DNA of 64,000 nt, taken from assembly GCA_041395325.1 (NCBI GenBank), contig JAWLAT010000002.1, positions 124,001-188,000 of the forward strand, written 5' to 3'. The position numbers and the translations under genes were made by a program. Of this stretch, positions 16,753 to 25,037 are shown in pieces. Below the pieces are notes generated by a model that worked only from the letters and a program-made list of their open reading frames with translations, searched no databases and had not been told where the DNA came from. How positions within the stretch are numbered: position 1 is the first letter of the stretch; each line of letters opens with the position of its first letter. Origin of the DNA: JAWLAT01 sp041395325. GTDB lineage: Bacteria; Pseudomonadota; Gammaproteobacteria; Xanthomonadales; SZUA-5.

Positions 16753-17154
16753 CTACAGCGCGCTGAGCTGCAAGTTCCGTGAAAGATCCGTCAGCACGTT
16801 GCTGACCCAGCTCAGGTAGTTCTTGTGGATATACCGCTTGCCGCGCTTTTCGCGGTAATCGAGGTTGTCTGACGACACATAGCTCAGCCGCACCGTTGAT
16901 TCATCGAACTCGATGGCCACACGCGCGACGTGCGAACGCAGATGCAGGGTCGCGTCGATCTTTCCGGGCGCTTCGTTCGCAACAATCCAGCCACGGCCGA
17001 TCAGCGCACGCTTGATGTCCGACGCAACCGTGTCCATCGACAGGCCCTTGGGCACAGCAACGGGGTCAGGATCGACCAGCTCGGCAGCCGCCTGAGCGCT
17101 GAAGGGCAGGGCGATCAAAGCCAGCAGTGCGAACAGCGCAACACGCCATGACAT
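16753..17154 (-). CDS. Secreted protein of unknown function in the pigment cluster
   Basis: This 133-aa protein has a signal peptide MSWRVALFALLALIALPFSAQA. The ATG at 17154 follows a GGAG six bases upstream, which favours it over the ATG six codons earlier. The mature domain (ASDIKRALIGRGWIVANEAPGKIDATL, VAIEFDESTVRLSYVSSDNLDY) reads as a small alpha/beta periplasmic domain. It ends convergently 6 bp from the ligase stop and is set inside the pigment cluster. Related small exported proteins accompany some aryl polyene clusters, but no function is claimed. Confidence 0.7.
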   Translation of the reverse strand: MSWRVALFALLALIALPFSAQAAAELVDPDPVAVPKGLSMDTVASDIKRALIGRGWIVANEAPGKIDATLHLRSHVARVAIEFDESTVRLSYVSSDNLDYREKRGKRYIHKNYLSWVSNVLTDLSRNLQLSAL

Positions 17155-17236
17155 GGCAATCTCCGCTTTCAAGATGGAGCGCGCAGGCTGCTCAAAAATG
17201 CGGCTTTTGACAAGGCCCGAGCGGGACCGGGATCGC

Positions 17237-17908
17237 CTAGGTGACCCAGGCCAGCATCCTCCGGTGTCCGATCAACCGAGCCCAACGCGTGCCGATGTCC
17301 AGCCAGCATAGATAGACCGCCTCGCCCGCCAGCCTGCGGAGCAGGACCAGGGAAAAGCGCACGCGCGGCTCGGCCGCACACAGTTCGTAGTCGAAGCCGA
17401 GTTGTCCGGCGAACTGTGCGCAGCGCGCCAGGTGATAGCGACTGCAGAGCAGCAGGACCCGGGGTCGCCCAACCCCCAGCAGCGTTCGAGCATGGCGCAG
17501 GTTCTGCAGGGTGTCCCGGGACTGGTCTTCGAGTTGCACATCAATGCCTTGAGGCAGACCCAGTTCACGCAATCTCGCCGCGCCGACTGCGGCCTCGCTG
17601 GGCTCGCCTGGCGCTGCCCCGCCGAGCAGCATCAAGGGACGATCGGGTTTGGCATGGGCCAGCCTCAGCGCGTGCTGCAAGCGCGCCTCGAACTCGCCGT
17701 CAGGCGCACCGGCGCGCAGCCGCTTGCCGAATACCAGCACGCAGCCCTCTGACTCGTTCAGCTGTTGACTGCGCACCGCTATCCAGCTGGCTCGCAACAG
17801 GTAGTAGAGGTACAGCAATCCACCGCTGGCCATGCACGCCAGCAGGGCGACCCCCATCGAATGGGCGATATCGCGAGTCAGATAGGGGGCGTGTTCATTC
17901 GCCGGCAT
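17237..17908 (-). CDS. YdcF/ElyC/SanA-type DUF218 membrane protein
   Basis: The DUF218 domain begins EGCVLVFGKRLRAGAPDGEFEARLQHALRL, with LLGGAAPGEPSEA and LCSRYHLARC typical of the family. One N-terminal TM helix (VALLACMASGGLLYLYYLL) puts the domain in the periplasm or at the membrane. DUF218 proteins of known role act on envelope polymers or undecaprenyl carriers. Here the protein is divergent from the ketosynthase gene, and a link to pigment or envelope lipid handling is inferred. The start at 17908 (MPANEHAP) was chosen over the longer frame to 17962. Confidence 0.75.
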   Translation of the reverse strand: MPANEHAPYLTRDIAHSMGVALLACMASGGLLYLYYLLRASWIAVRSQQLNESEGCVLVFGKRLRAGAPDGEFEARLQHALRLAHAKPDRPLMLLGGAAPGEPSEAAVGAARLRELGLPQGIDVQLEDQSRDTLQNLRHARTLLGVGRPRVLLLCSRYHLARCAQFAGQLGFDYELCAAEPRVRFSLVLLRRLAGEAVYLCWLDIGTRWARLIGHRRMLAWVT

Positions 17909-18021
17909 AGCCAAAAAGTGTGCGACAACTCGGGACCGGCCGCCAAGGTGGATTGCGCACACGGCTTGGCGTGTGACACGGCAATGGCGATAATTCCGGC
18001 CCGCATTGTGGTGTCTTCCTG

Positions 18022-19206
18022 TTGTCCCGACCGCTGCCTCCCGCCATCACCGCCTATACCGCCACCAGCGCCACCGGTCACGGCACTACCGCACTTCGTC
18101 GTGCGCTCCGCACCCGACAGAGCGGGCTGCGTCGAAATGATTTCGGCGATGGCGAGCCTCTGGACACCTGGATTGGCCGCGTGATGGATGTCGAGCAGAC
18201 GCCGCTGCCGGCGTCGCTGGCGGGGTGGGAGTGCCGCAACAACCGTCTGGCCTGGCTGGCGCTGCAAGCCGATGGTTTCGTCGACCGCGCTCTGGCGGCC
18301 CGACAGACCTACGGCGCCGCGTCGGTGGCCGTGGTCATGGGCACCTCCACCTCCAGCATCGGTGCCAGCGAAGAGGCCTACACCCGGCTTGATCCGGCCG
18401 GCAACTTCCCGGCCGACCTGGCCCGTTCGATCGTGCACACACCGCACTCGCTGGGCGACTTCGTCCAGCACGCGCTCGGCCTCACTGGACCCGCGGTCAC
18501 CGTCGCCACGGCCTGCTCTTCCAGCGCGAAAGTGTTTGCCCAGGCAGCACGACTGATCCAGACCGGCGTAGTCGATGCCGCAGTGGTGGGTGGTGTGGAT
18601 ACGCTGTGCGGCAGCGTGCTGTTTGGTTTCAACGCGCTGGAACTGGTCTCGCCCGAGCGCTGCCAGCCCTTCGATGTCGCACGGCGCGGGCTGTCACTGG
18701 GTGAAGCCGGGGGCTTTGCGCTGCTGGAGCGCAGCGGCGACGGGCCGCGGCTGCTCGGCTGGGGCGAGTCCAGTGATGCTCACCACATGTCCAGCCCGCA
18801 CCCGGAAGGGCTTGGTGCCCGTCTGGCGATGGAAGGGGCTTTGCAACGGGCCGGCCTGACCCCGGCCGACATCGACTACATCAATCTGCACGGCACGGCG
18901 ACGCCGAAGAACGACGAGATCGAAGCGGCGGCCATCGCCGCGGTGTTTCCGGCCAGCACCTGGGCCAGTTCAACCAAGGGCTGGACCGGCCACACGCTGG
19001 GCGCTGCCGGCATCATCGAGTCGGTGATTGCGCTGTTGGCGCTGGAGCACGGCGAAGTGCCGGGCACCCTGAACAGCGTCACCCTGGATCCGCTCTGCGG
19101 CCCGCAACTCAGACTCGAGAATGGCGAGCGTCGTTGCCGACACGTCATGAACAATTCCTTTGGCTTTGGCGGCAACAACGCCTCGCTGGTGTTCGGTCAG
19201 GCATGA
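18022..19206 (+). CDS. Beta-ketoacyl-ACP synthase (elongating ketosynthase)
   Basis: This 394-aa FabF-like ketosynthase has the catalytic triad C165 (ATACSSSAK), H290 (NLHGTATPKND) and H324 (GWTGHTLGAAG), with GFGGNNASLV at the C-terminus. It condenses malonyl units onto the ACP-bound chain. The first in-frame start is TTG 18022 without an obvious ribosome-binding site, so the exact N-terminus is uncertain. The stop overlaps the ATG of the chain-length factor, which fits a KS/CLF heterodimer. Confidence 0.9.
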   Translation: MSRPLPPAITAYTATSATGHGTTALRRALRTRQSGLRRNDFGDGEPLDTWIGRVMDVEQTPLPASLAGWECRNNRLAWLALQADGFVDRALAARQTYGAASVAVVMGTSTSSIGASEEAYTRLDPAGNFPADLARSIVHTPHSLGDFVQHALGLTGPAVTVATACSSSAKVFAQAARLIQTGVVDAAVVGGVDTLCGSVLFGFNALELVSPERCQPFDVARRGLSLGEAGGFALLERSGDGPRLLGWGESSDAHHMSSPHPEGLGARLAMEGALQRAGLTPADIDYINLHGTATPKNDEIEAAAIAAVFPASTWASSTKGWTGHTLGAAGIIESVIALLALEHGEVPGTLNSVTLDPLCGPQLRLENGERRCRHVMNNSFGFGGNNASLVFGQA

Positions 19207-19976
19207 GCCGCTTCGCCTTCAAGGTTGACGGCATCGGCTTCTGGGCCAGCGGCCTGCCCGGCTGGGAGGCCGCGCGCGCCTTCCTGGCCGACGGCACCGT
19301 GCCGGAGACGGCGCCGCGCAAGCCTGCCCCGGACCTGTTGCCCCCGAACGAACGCCGCCGCGCGCCCGATACGGTCGCACTGGCCATCGAGATCGCCATG
19401 GCGGCTTGCCGCGATGCCGGGGCCGATCCGGCCCTGCTGCCTTCGGTGTTCACCTCCACCCACGGCGATCTCGCGATCACCGACTACATGTGCGCGACGC
19501 TGGCAAGCGCTCCACGCAGCATCTCGCCGACCCGATTCCACAACTCGGTGCACAACGCGGCGGCGGGCTACTGGACCATCGGCGTCGGTTGTCACGCGCC
19601 GGCCACCGCGGTGTCGGCCTACACGGCGAGCTTTGCCCAGGGGCTGCTGGAGGCCGTGGTGCAACTCGCCGACGGCGCCCCGCAGGTGCTGCTGGTCGCC
19701 TACGATGCCCAGGCGCACGGTGCACTGGGCCGGATCAGTCCCAGCGAGGGCCTGCTCGGTGCGGCGCTGGTGCTGTCGGCCGGCGACGGTGCCCCGCACT
19801 CGCTGGCACTCGAAGCCGGCAGCGCCGAACCGCCCCATGACCCGCTGAGTGCGCGCTACGCCGCCAACGCCATGGCGCCCATGCTGCCGCTGATCGCCGC
19901 ACTGGCCGCAGGCAGCGGGCAATGTGAGCTGGTGGCGGGACCAGGCCTGCGGCTGCGCGTGGCGCTGAACGGATGA
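19203..19976 (+). CDS. Ketosynthase-like chain-length factor (ApeC-type)
   Basis: This 257-aa protein resembles only the N-terminal half of a ketosynthase (VFTSTHGDLAITDYMCATL, SPTRFHNSVHNAAAGYW). No Cys nucleophile is found at the expected position. This matches the beta-ketoacyl synthase-like domain family found in aryl polyene clusters, which pairs with the active ketosynthase and sets chain length. The ATG overlaps the ketosynthase stop (19203-19206), and the 3' end overlaps the glycosyltransferase ATG in the same way. Confidence 0.85.
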   Translation: MSRFAFKVDGIGFWASGLPGWEAARAFLADGTVPETAPRKPAPDLLPPNERRRAPDTVALAIEIAMAACRDAGADPALLPSVFTSTHGDLAITDYMCATLASAPRSISPTRFHNSVHNAAAGYWTIGVGCHAPATAVSAYTASFAQGLLEAVVQLADGAPQVLLVAYDAQAHGALGRISPSEGLLGAALVLSAGDGAPHSLALEAGSAEPPHDPLSARYAANAMAPMLPLIAALAAGSGQCELVAGPGLRLRVALNG

Positions 19977-20794
19977 GCCCGCTGCCTCCGCAACGCATCG
20001 CTGTGCTGATTCCCGCCCTCAACGAGGCGCTGCGCATCCGCGAGGTCGTGCAAGGTGCGCTGGCCCACTGTCCCAACGTCATCGTGGTCGACGACGGCTC
20101 CAGCGACGACACAGTGGCGCAGATCAGCGATCTGCCAGTCCAGCTGTTCCGCCACGCCGAACGGCGCGGCAAGGGCGAAAGCCTGCGTGATGGCTTCCGG
20201 CTGGCGGTCGCTGCCGGTTATGTGGGCGTGCTCAGTATGGATGGTGATGGCCAGCATTCGGCCGACGATATTCCGCGCCTGCTGGCCGCCGCCGCGGTGC
20301 ATCCGCAACACATCGTGGTTGGTGCGCGCCTGCAGAAGCGTGCGCAGCAGCCCACCTACCGGCGCCTCGCCAACGAGTTCGGCGATTGGGGCATCGCCTG
20401 GGCCACCGGTCGGCGCATCGCCGATACCCAGAGTGGCCAGCGCTACTACCCCATCGAGGTGGCCGCGCTGGACGTGGCCAGCGATGGTTTCGTGTTCGAG
20501 GCCGAGATCCTGATCCAGGCCGCACGCCAGCTCGGCGTGCACTGCGTGTCGGTTCCCATCGAGTCGCGATACTCGGGGCCTGGCCTCGGCGAAAAGCTGC
20601 GCCGCTCGCACTTCCGGCCGCTGACCGACCTGTGGCGCATCACCTCGCATGTGGTCGGCCGGGTGTGGACCTACGGCCGGATCATTCCCCGCTACGTCGA
20701 AGCGCGACGCAGCCGGCCGCTGATCTGGATCCCCGAGCAGCAAGCTGAGACCGATGCAGCGCACGCGACGGTCACGGCAGCGCGAGCAGGCTGA
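19973..20794 (+). CDS. Family 2 glycosyltransferase of the pigment cluster
   Basis: This 273-aa GT-A fold enzyme has the nucleotide-sugar motif VVDDGSSDDT at 38-47 and a DxD-type MDGDGQH at 89-95, similar to dolichyl-phosphate mannosyltransferase-like GT2 enzymes. It lacks membrane helices. In aryl polyene and xanthomonadin clusters a glycosyltransferase links the polyene to its glycolipid anchor. The sugar is not predictable. It is translationally coupled to the chain-length factor gene. Confidence 0.85.
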   Translation: MSPLPPQRIAVLIPALNEALRIREVVQGALAHCPNVIVVDDGSSDDTVAQISDLPVQLFRHAERRGKGESLRDGFRLAVAAGYVGVLSMDGDGQHSADDIPRLLAAAAVHPQHIVVGARLQKRAQQPTYRRLANEFGDWGIAWATGRRIADTQSGQRYYPIEVAALDVASDGFVFEAEILIQAARQLGVHCVSVPIESRYSGPGLGEKLRRSHFRPLTDLWRITSHVVGRVWTYGRIIPRYVEARRSRPLIWIPEQQAETDAAHATVTAARAG

Positions 20795-20798
20795 ACGC

Positions 20799-22382
20799 AT
20801 GGATACCCGATTCGATGCAGTCGTACTGGGCGGCGGACTGGCCGGCCTGACATTGGCGTTGCAGCTGCGCCAGCGCTTTGCCGAACTGCGCATTCTGGTG
20901 CTGGAGCGGCGCGCCCATCCACTGCCGCTCGCCGCCCACAAGGTCGGCGAGTCAACGGTCGAGATCGGGGCCCACTACCTCGCCGACACGCTGGGGCTGC
21001 GCGATCACCTCGAAGCCGAGCACATCCGCAAGTTTGGCTTCCGCTTCTTCTTCTCTGACGGCCGGCGCGATCTGGACGGCGTGACCGAGCTGGGTGTGCG
21101 CCGCGCGCTGCCCACGCCCGCCTGGCAGATCGATCGTGGCGTGTTCGAGAACTTCCTGGGCCACGAGGTGCGTCGGCGTGGCATCGATTTTCGCGACGAT
21201 ACGGTCGTGCGCGACTTCAAGATCGAGTCTGGCGCAACGCCGCACGTCGTCGAGTTCGAACAGGCCGGCGAGCGCCACACGGTGACCGCGGACTGGTTGA
21301 TCGATGCCTCGGGTCGCGCCGGGCTGATCAAGCGGCGGCTGGAGCTGGCGGCGGACAACGACCATCACGCCCACGCCATCTGGTTCCGTCTCAACACGCG
21401 TCTGTGCATCGACGATTGGGTCGACAACACGACCTGGCGGGCCGAATGCACGCCGCCCGAGCGCTGGCGTTCGACCAACCATCTGGTCGGGCCCGGCTAC
21501 TGGGTCTGGCTGATTCCCTTGTCGACCGGTGCGCACTCGGTCGGCATCGTCGCCGACAGCCGCCTGCATCCGCTCGAGTCGATGAACAGCTTCGAGCGCG
21601 CGCTGGACTGGTTGCAGCAACATCAGCCTCTGTTGGGCGACCACGTCGCGCAGGCCCGCGAGGAACTGCTCGATTTCGCTTTCTTCAGGAAGTTCTCCTA
21701 CCGCTGCAAGCAAGTGTTCTCGGCCGATCGCTGGGCACTCGCTGGCGAGGCCGGCGTGTTTCTGGACCCGTTCTACTCGCCCGGTACAGACTTCATCGCC
21801 ATCGCCAACACCTACATCGTCGAACTGGTCGCCCGGCAGCGCGAAGGGGCCTCGCTGGCGCCCTACGCCCACTTCTACGAACAGCTGTTTCAGTCCTTCT
21901 ACGAGAATACCCTCAGCCTCTACCAAGACCAGTACCCGCTGTTCGGCGACGCCGAGGTGTTCCCACACAAGGTGCTCTGGGACTACACCTACTACTGGGG
22001 CGTGCTCTGCCAGCTGGTGTTCCAGAACCGGCTGACCGATCTGGCGCTGCTGGGCGAACTCAGGCCCGAGCTGGAGCGCGCCCAGCGACTCAATCAACAG
22101 ATGCAGCAACTGTTCCGCAGCTGGCATGCCGAGCGGCCCGGCAGCAATCCCGCCAGCTTGCTGGACCAGGGCGAGCTGGACTGGTTTCACGAACTCAATC
22201 GTGGTCTGCACGACACGCTCGACGAGGTCGAGTTGCGTCAGCGCCTGCGCGCCCACGTGGCGCTGCTCGATCAACTCGCCGAGGCGCTGATCGCTCGTGC
22301 GCAGGCCAGCGACGCGGCGGCGCCGCTCAGCCTGTTTCCGCCGACGCCGGCCGTACAGGCGGGTGCTTGGGGGCGTGCCTAG
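20799..22382 (+). CDS. Flavin-dependent halogenase-like FAD oxidoreductase (second copy)
   Basis: This 527-aa protein starts at MDTRFDAVVLGGG, 4 bp after the glycosyltransferase stop. It has FAD motif GGGLAG at 11-16, KVGESTVEIG at 48-57, WVWLIP at 235-240 and FLDPFYSPG at 321-329. The latter two match the WxWxI and Fx.Px.Sx.G motifs of flavin-dependent halogenases. HIRKFGFRFFF contains Lys78 in the halogenase lysine region. It is clearly diverged from the 440-aa copy at 12928 and has about 90 extra residues. One copy may halogenate and the other oxidise or hydroxylate. Confidence 0.78.
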   Translation: MDTRFDAVVLGGGLAGLTLALQLRQRFAELRILVLERRAHPLPLAAHKVGESTVEIGAHYLADTLGLRDHLEAEHIRKFGFRFFFSDGRRDLDGVTELGVRRALPTPAWQIDRGVFENFLGHEVRRRGIDFRDDTVVRDFKIESGATPHVVEFEQAGERHTVTADWLIDASGRAGLIKRRLELAADNDHHAHAIWFRLNTRLCIDDWVDNTTWRAECTPPERWRSTNHLVGPGYWVWLIPLSTGAHSVGIVADSRLHPLESMNSFERALDWLQQHQPLLGDHVAQAREELLDFAFFRKFSYRCKQVFSADRWALAGEAGVFLDPFYSPGTDFIAIANTYIVELVARQREGASLAPYAHFYEQLFQSFYENTLSLYQDQYPLFGDAEVFPHKVLWDYTYYWGVLCQLVFQNRLTDLALLGELRPELERAQRLNQQMQQLFRSWHAERPGSNPASLLDQGELDWFHELNRGLHDTLDEVELRQRLRAHVALLDQLAEALIARAQASDAAAPLSLFPPTPAVQAGAWGRA

Positions 22383-22505
22383 GCCGTAATCCGTCCGTCA
22401 GGCGCGCCGCGCTCATCTGCTGGAGCAGCAGCGCGTCCCACACCTTGGCTCGCAAATCCTGGCGCCCGAGGGAATGCCAGGGTGGTTCAAGTCCCCGGGT
22501 GTTCG

Positions 22506-23906
22506 CTACCTCGCCAACGCCAGATCATGCAGCAGTGCGGCCAGGAAGCGCGCCGCTTCGCCGCCGGTGCAGGCGCGGTGGTCGAAGCACAGGCTCAGTG
22601 GGATCACTCGGTGGGATTCGATGCCGCCCATCACCGGAGTGGCCTGGTGGCGCAGCTTGCCGGCGGCCAGAATTGCCACGCAGGGCGGGACCAGCACGGG
22701 TGTGGCGTAGCGGCCGGCGTACATGCCGAAGTTGCTCAACATGATCGTGTAGTCGCGCAGCTGCTCCGGCGGGATCTGGCGCAAGCGAACCTGCTCGCGG
22801 ATGCGCTCGATGCGGGCCCGCAGCGTGGCGGCATCGGCGACCTGGCAGTCGCGCACGGCGGGTACGAACAGGCCGTCTTCGGTGTCCACGGCCAGTCCCA
22901 CATCGACCCGGTCAAACAGCCGCCGCTCCTGGCTCTGCGCATCGAAATGGGCATTCAGCGCCGGCACCTGTCGGCTGGCGTGGACGATGGCTCGCAGCAG
23001 GCGAATGGTGATGTCCTGGCCCGGTTGCCAGGCGTGAATGTCGGCGTCGTCGAACAGTGTGGTCGGCACGACCTGCGCATGTGCCTCGGCCATCGTTCGG
23101 GCCATGTTGCGGCGCACGCCGCGCAGTGGCTCGGCTCGGCCGGTCAGCGGGGAGGGCACCGCTGCCTCAGGGGCCGTGGGCACTTCGCCCTCCACGTCCA
23201 GATCGACTTCTTCCAGACTGCGCGCGCCCAGCGGTGTGTTGTCCTCGACCGGCGCCTGCTCGGCTGCGGTGATTGCTGCCGAACCGTCCTTCGCAGCGCG
23301 TTTGACATCCTGCAGGCTGACCGTGCCTTCCGGCCCGGTGGCCTTGACCCTGGCCAGATCAACGCCCAGCTTCTTGGCCAGCGCGCGGACGGCCGGCACC
23401 GCCTTGATGCCAAACAGGGCGACGGCACGCTCGCTGACGACCCGGTTGCTGGATTCGACCGCGCCTACCACGGTCGCATTGTCGGCTGGCGGCTCGGCGC
23501 TGGCCGATTCGGTCTCGGTGGTTTCGGTCACCTTCTCGACAGACACAGGCGCATCCGCAGGCTTGACCGGCTCGTCGGCGGGTGCCGCTTCTTTCGCCGG
23601 CTGACTGGGTGCCGCAGCACCATGACCATGGCCGGTGTCCTCTGCCTCACTGCGCTGTGGGCCCTCGCCCAGTTCGAAATCGGCCAGCGGGTGCCCGGTC
23701 TCGACCACATCGCCGGGCTCGCCGTAGCGTTTGACCAGCTTGCCGGTGTAGGGGGAGGGCACATCGACGACCGCCTTGGCTGTCTCCATCGAGACCAGCG
23801 GCTGGTCCAGTTCGATCTCCGAGCCCTCCTCGACATACCAGGAGACGATCTCCGCGTCGGGCAGGCCTTCGCCGAGGTCGGGGAGTTTGAAGGTCTTGGT
23901 GGTCAT
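22506..23906 (-). CDS. Dihydrolipoamide acyltransferase, E2 of a 2-oxoacid dehydrogenase
   Basis: This 466-aa E2 has an N-terminal lipoyl domain (Lys44 in SMETAKAVVD), an Ala/Pro/Glu linker (about 85-150), an E3/E1-binding domain (AVPAVRALAKKLGVDLARVKATGPEGTV split over about 168-200) and a catalytic domain to the C-terminus. The catalytic motif reads DHRACTGG (442-449): His443 is present, but the usual Asp of HxxxDG is Thr447. Some branched-chain-type E2 proteins share this variant, so inactivity should not be assumed. It is the last gene of the E1alpha-E1beta-E2 operon; no E3 gene is adjacent. Confidence 0.9.
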   Translation of the reverse strand: MTTKTFKLPDLGEGLPDAEIVSWYVEEGSEIELDQPLVSMETAKAVVDVPSPYTGKLVKRYGEPGDVVETGHPLADFELGEGPQRSEAEDTGHGHGAAAPSQPAKEAAPADEPVKPADAPVSVEKVTETTETESASAEPPADNATVVGAVESSNRVVSERAVALFGIKAVPAVRALAKKLGVDLARVKATGPEGTVSLQDVKRAAKDGSAAITAAEQAPVEDNTPLGARSLEEVDLDVEGEVPTAPEAAVPSPLTGRAEPLRGVRRNMARTMAEAHAQVVPTTLFDDADIHAWQPGQDITIRLLRAIVHASRQVPALNAHFDAQSQERRLFDRVDVGLAVDTEDGLFVPAVRDCQVADAATLRARIERIREQVRLRQIPPEQLRDYTIMLSNFGMYAGRYATPVLVPPCVAILAAGKLRHQATPVMGGIESHRVIPLSLCFDHRACTGGEAARFLAALLHDLALAR

Positions 23907-23912
23907 GGCTGG

Positions 23913-23988
23913 CCTCAGGGCTGAGGGCTTAGGGCTGAGGGATCAGAGACCGGCACGCAACCGCCCCTCAGCCCTCGACTCTGAACCC
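23913..23988. repeat. GGGCTGAGGG intergenic repeat with inverted copy
   Basis: Two direct copies of AGGGCTGAGGG-type sequence (about 23917-23941) are followed by an inverted copy CCCCTCAGCCCT at 23964-23975. AGGGCTGAGGG 23931-23941 can pair with 23965-23975 around a 23-base loop. Related sequence occurs at 37281-37428 and 40187-40217, so this is a dispersed family. It lies between the E1beta stop and the E2 start. Confidence 0.7.
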
Positions 23989-25037
23989 TATCGATAGCGC
24001 ATCACCTCTCGCACCGCCGCGCTGATACGCGCGACCGAGGGGAGGTAGTTCATTTCCAGGCGGAACAAGGGAATCGGTGTGTCGTAGCCGGTGACCCGGC
24101 GCACCGGGGCGACCAGGTCGAACAGCGCTTCCTCGGCGATCCGGGCGGCGATCTCGGCGCCGAAGCCGCCGCTGCGTGGGGCCTCATGCACGACCACGCA
24201 GCGGCCGGTCTTGCGGACCGACTCGTGGATGGTGTCGAAATCCAGCGGCTTGAGCGTGGCCACGTCAATCACTTCGCAGCCGATGCCCTCGGCGGCCAGC
24301 GCGTCGGCGGTCTCCAGACACTCCTTCACCTGAGCGCCCCAGGTCACCAGCGTGCAGTCGCGGCCTTCGCGCAAGACAAAGCAGACATCCAGCGGGAAAG
24401 CCTCGCCGTCGTCGGGCACGGCTTCCTTGTATTGCCGGTAGATGCGCTTGGGCTCGAACCAGATCACCGGGTCGGGATCGCGGATGGCCGCCAGCAGCAG
24501 GCCGTAGGCGCGCGCAGGCGAGGAGGGCATCACCACGCGGACACCTGGCAGATGGGCAAACAACGCCTCGTTGGCTTCGGAATGGTGCTCCGGCGCGCGA
24601 ATACCGCCACCCCAGGGGGCGCGCAGCACCATCGGGCAGGTCAGCCGGCCGCGGGTGCGGTGGCGCAGGCGGCTGGCGTGGCAAGCGATCTGGTCGATCA
24701 TCGGGTAGATGAAGCCCTCGAACTGGGCTTCGGCCACCGGGCGCATGCCCTGGGCGGCCAGTCCGACGGTGAGACCGGCAATGGTCGTCTCATCCAACGG
24801 CGTGTCGAGCACGCGCCAGTCGCCAAAGCGCTCCTGCAGGCCCACGGTGGCGCGGAACACACCGCCATTGATGCCCACGTCCTCACCCAGCACCACGACC
24901 GATTCGTCGCGGGCCATCTCGTAGGCCAGGGCCTGCGTGACGGCTTCGATCAGGGTGATCGCCTGAGCCGGACTGGCCGCTGGCTCCGTGCCGGTGTCCG
25001 GCGAGATCTCCGGCGGATTGCGGTCGTCTGCGTTCAT
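23988..25037 (-). CDS. 2-oxoacid dehydrogenase E1 component, beta subunit
   Basis: This 349-aa protein has a transketolase-like pyrimidine-binding domain (ALAYEMARDESVVVLGEDVG, TPLDETTIAGLTVGLAAQGMRPVAE) and a C-terminal transketolase domain (CTLVTWGAQVKECLETADALAAEGI). With E1alpha it forms the thiamine-diphosphate decarboxylase. The ATG at 25037 overlaps the E1alpha stop (TGATG-type junction), so the upstream open frame to 25226 is ignored. Branched-chain 2-oxoacids are the likeliest substrate, giving starters for iso/anteiso fatty acids common in xanthomonads; pyruvate cannot be excluded. Confidence 0.9.
   Translation of the reverse strand: MNADDRNPPEISPDTGTEPAASPAQAITLIEAVTQALAYEMARDESVVVLGEDVGINGGVFRATVGLQERFGDWRVLDTPLDETTIAGLTVGLAAQGMRPVAEAQFEGFIYPMIDQIACHASRLRHRTRGRLTCPMVLRAPWGGGIRAPEHHSEANEALFAHLPGVRVVMPSSPARAYGLLLAAIRDPDPVIWFEPKRIYRQYKEAVPDDGEAFPLDVCFVLREGRDCTLVTWGAQVKECLETADALAAEGIGCEVIDVATLKPLDFDTIHESVRKTGRCVVVHEAPRSGGFGAEIAARIAEEALFDLVAPVRRVTGYDTPIPLFRLEMNYLPSVARISAAVREVMRYR

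Noticed and set aside
22485..22505. tRNA T-arm-like sequence GGTGGTTCAAGTCCCCGG
   Set aside because: The flanking bases do not form a five-pair T stem, and no anticodon or acceptor arm can be folded upstream.
22482..23924. 480-codon plus-strand frame opposite the E2 gene
   Set aside because: Antisense shadow of a gene with lipoyl and catalytic domains.
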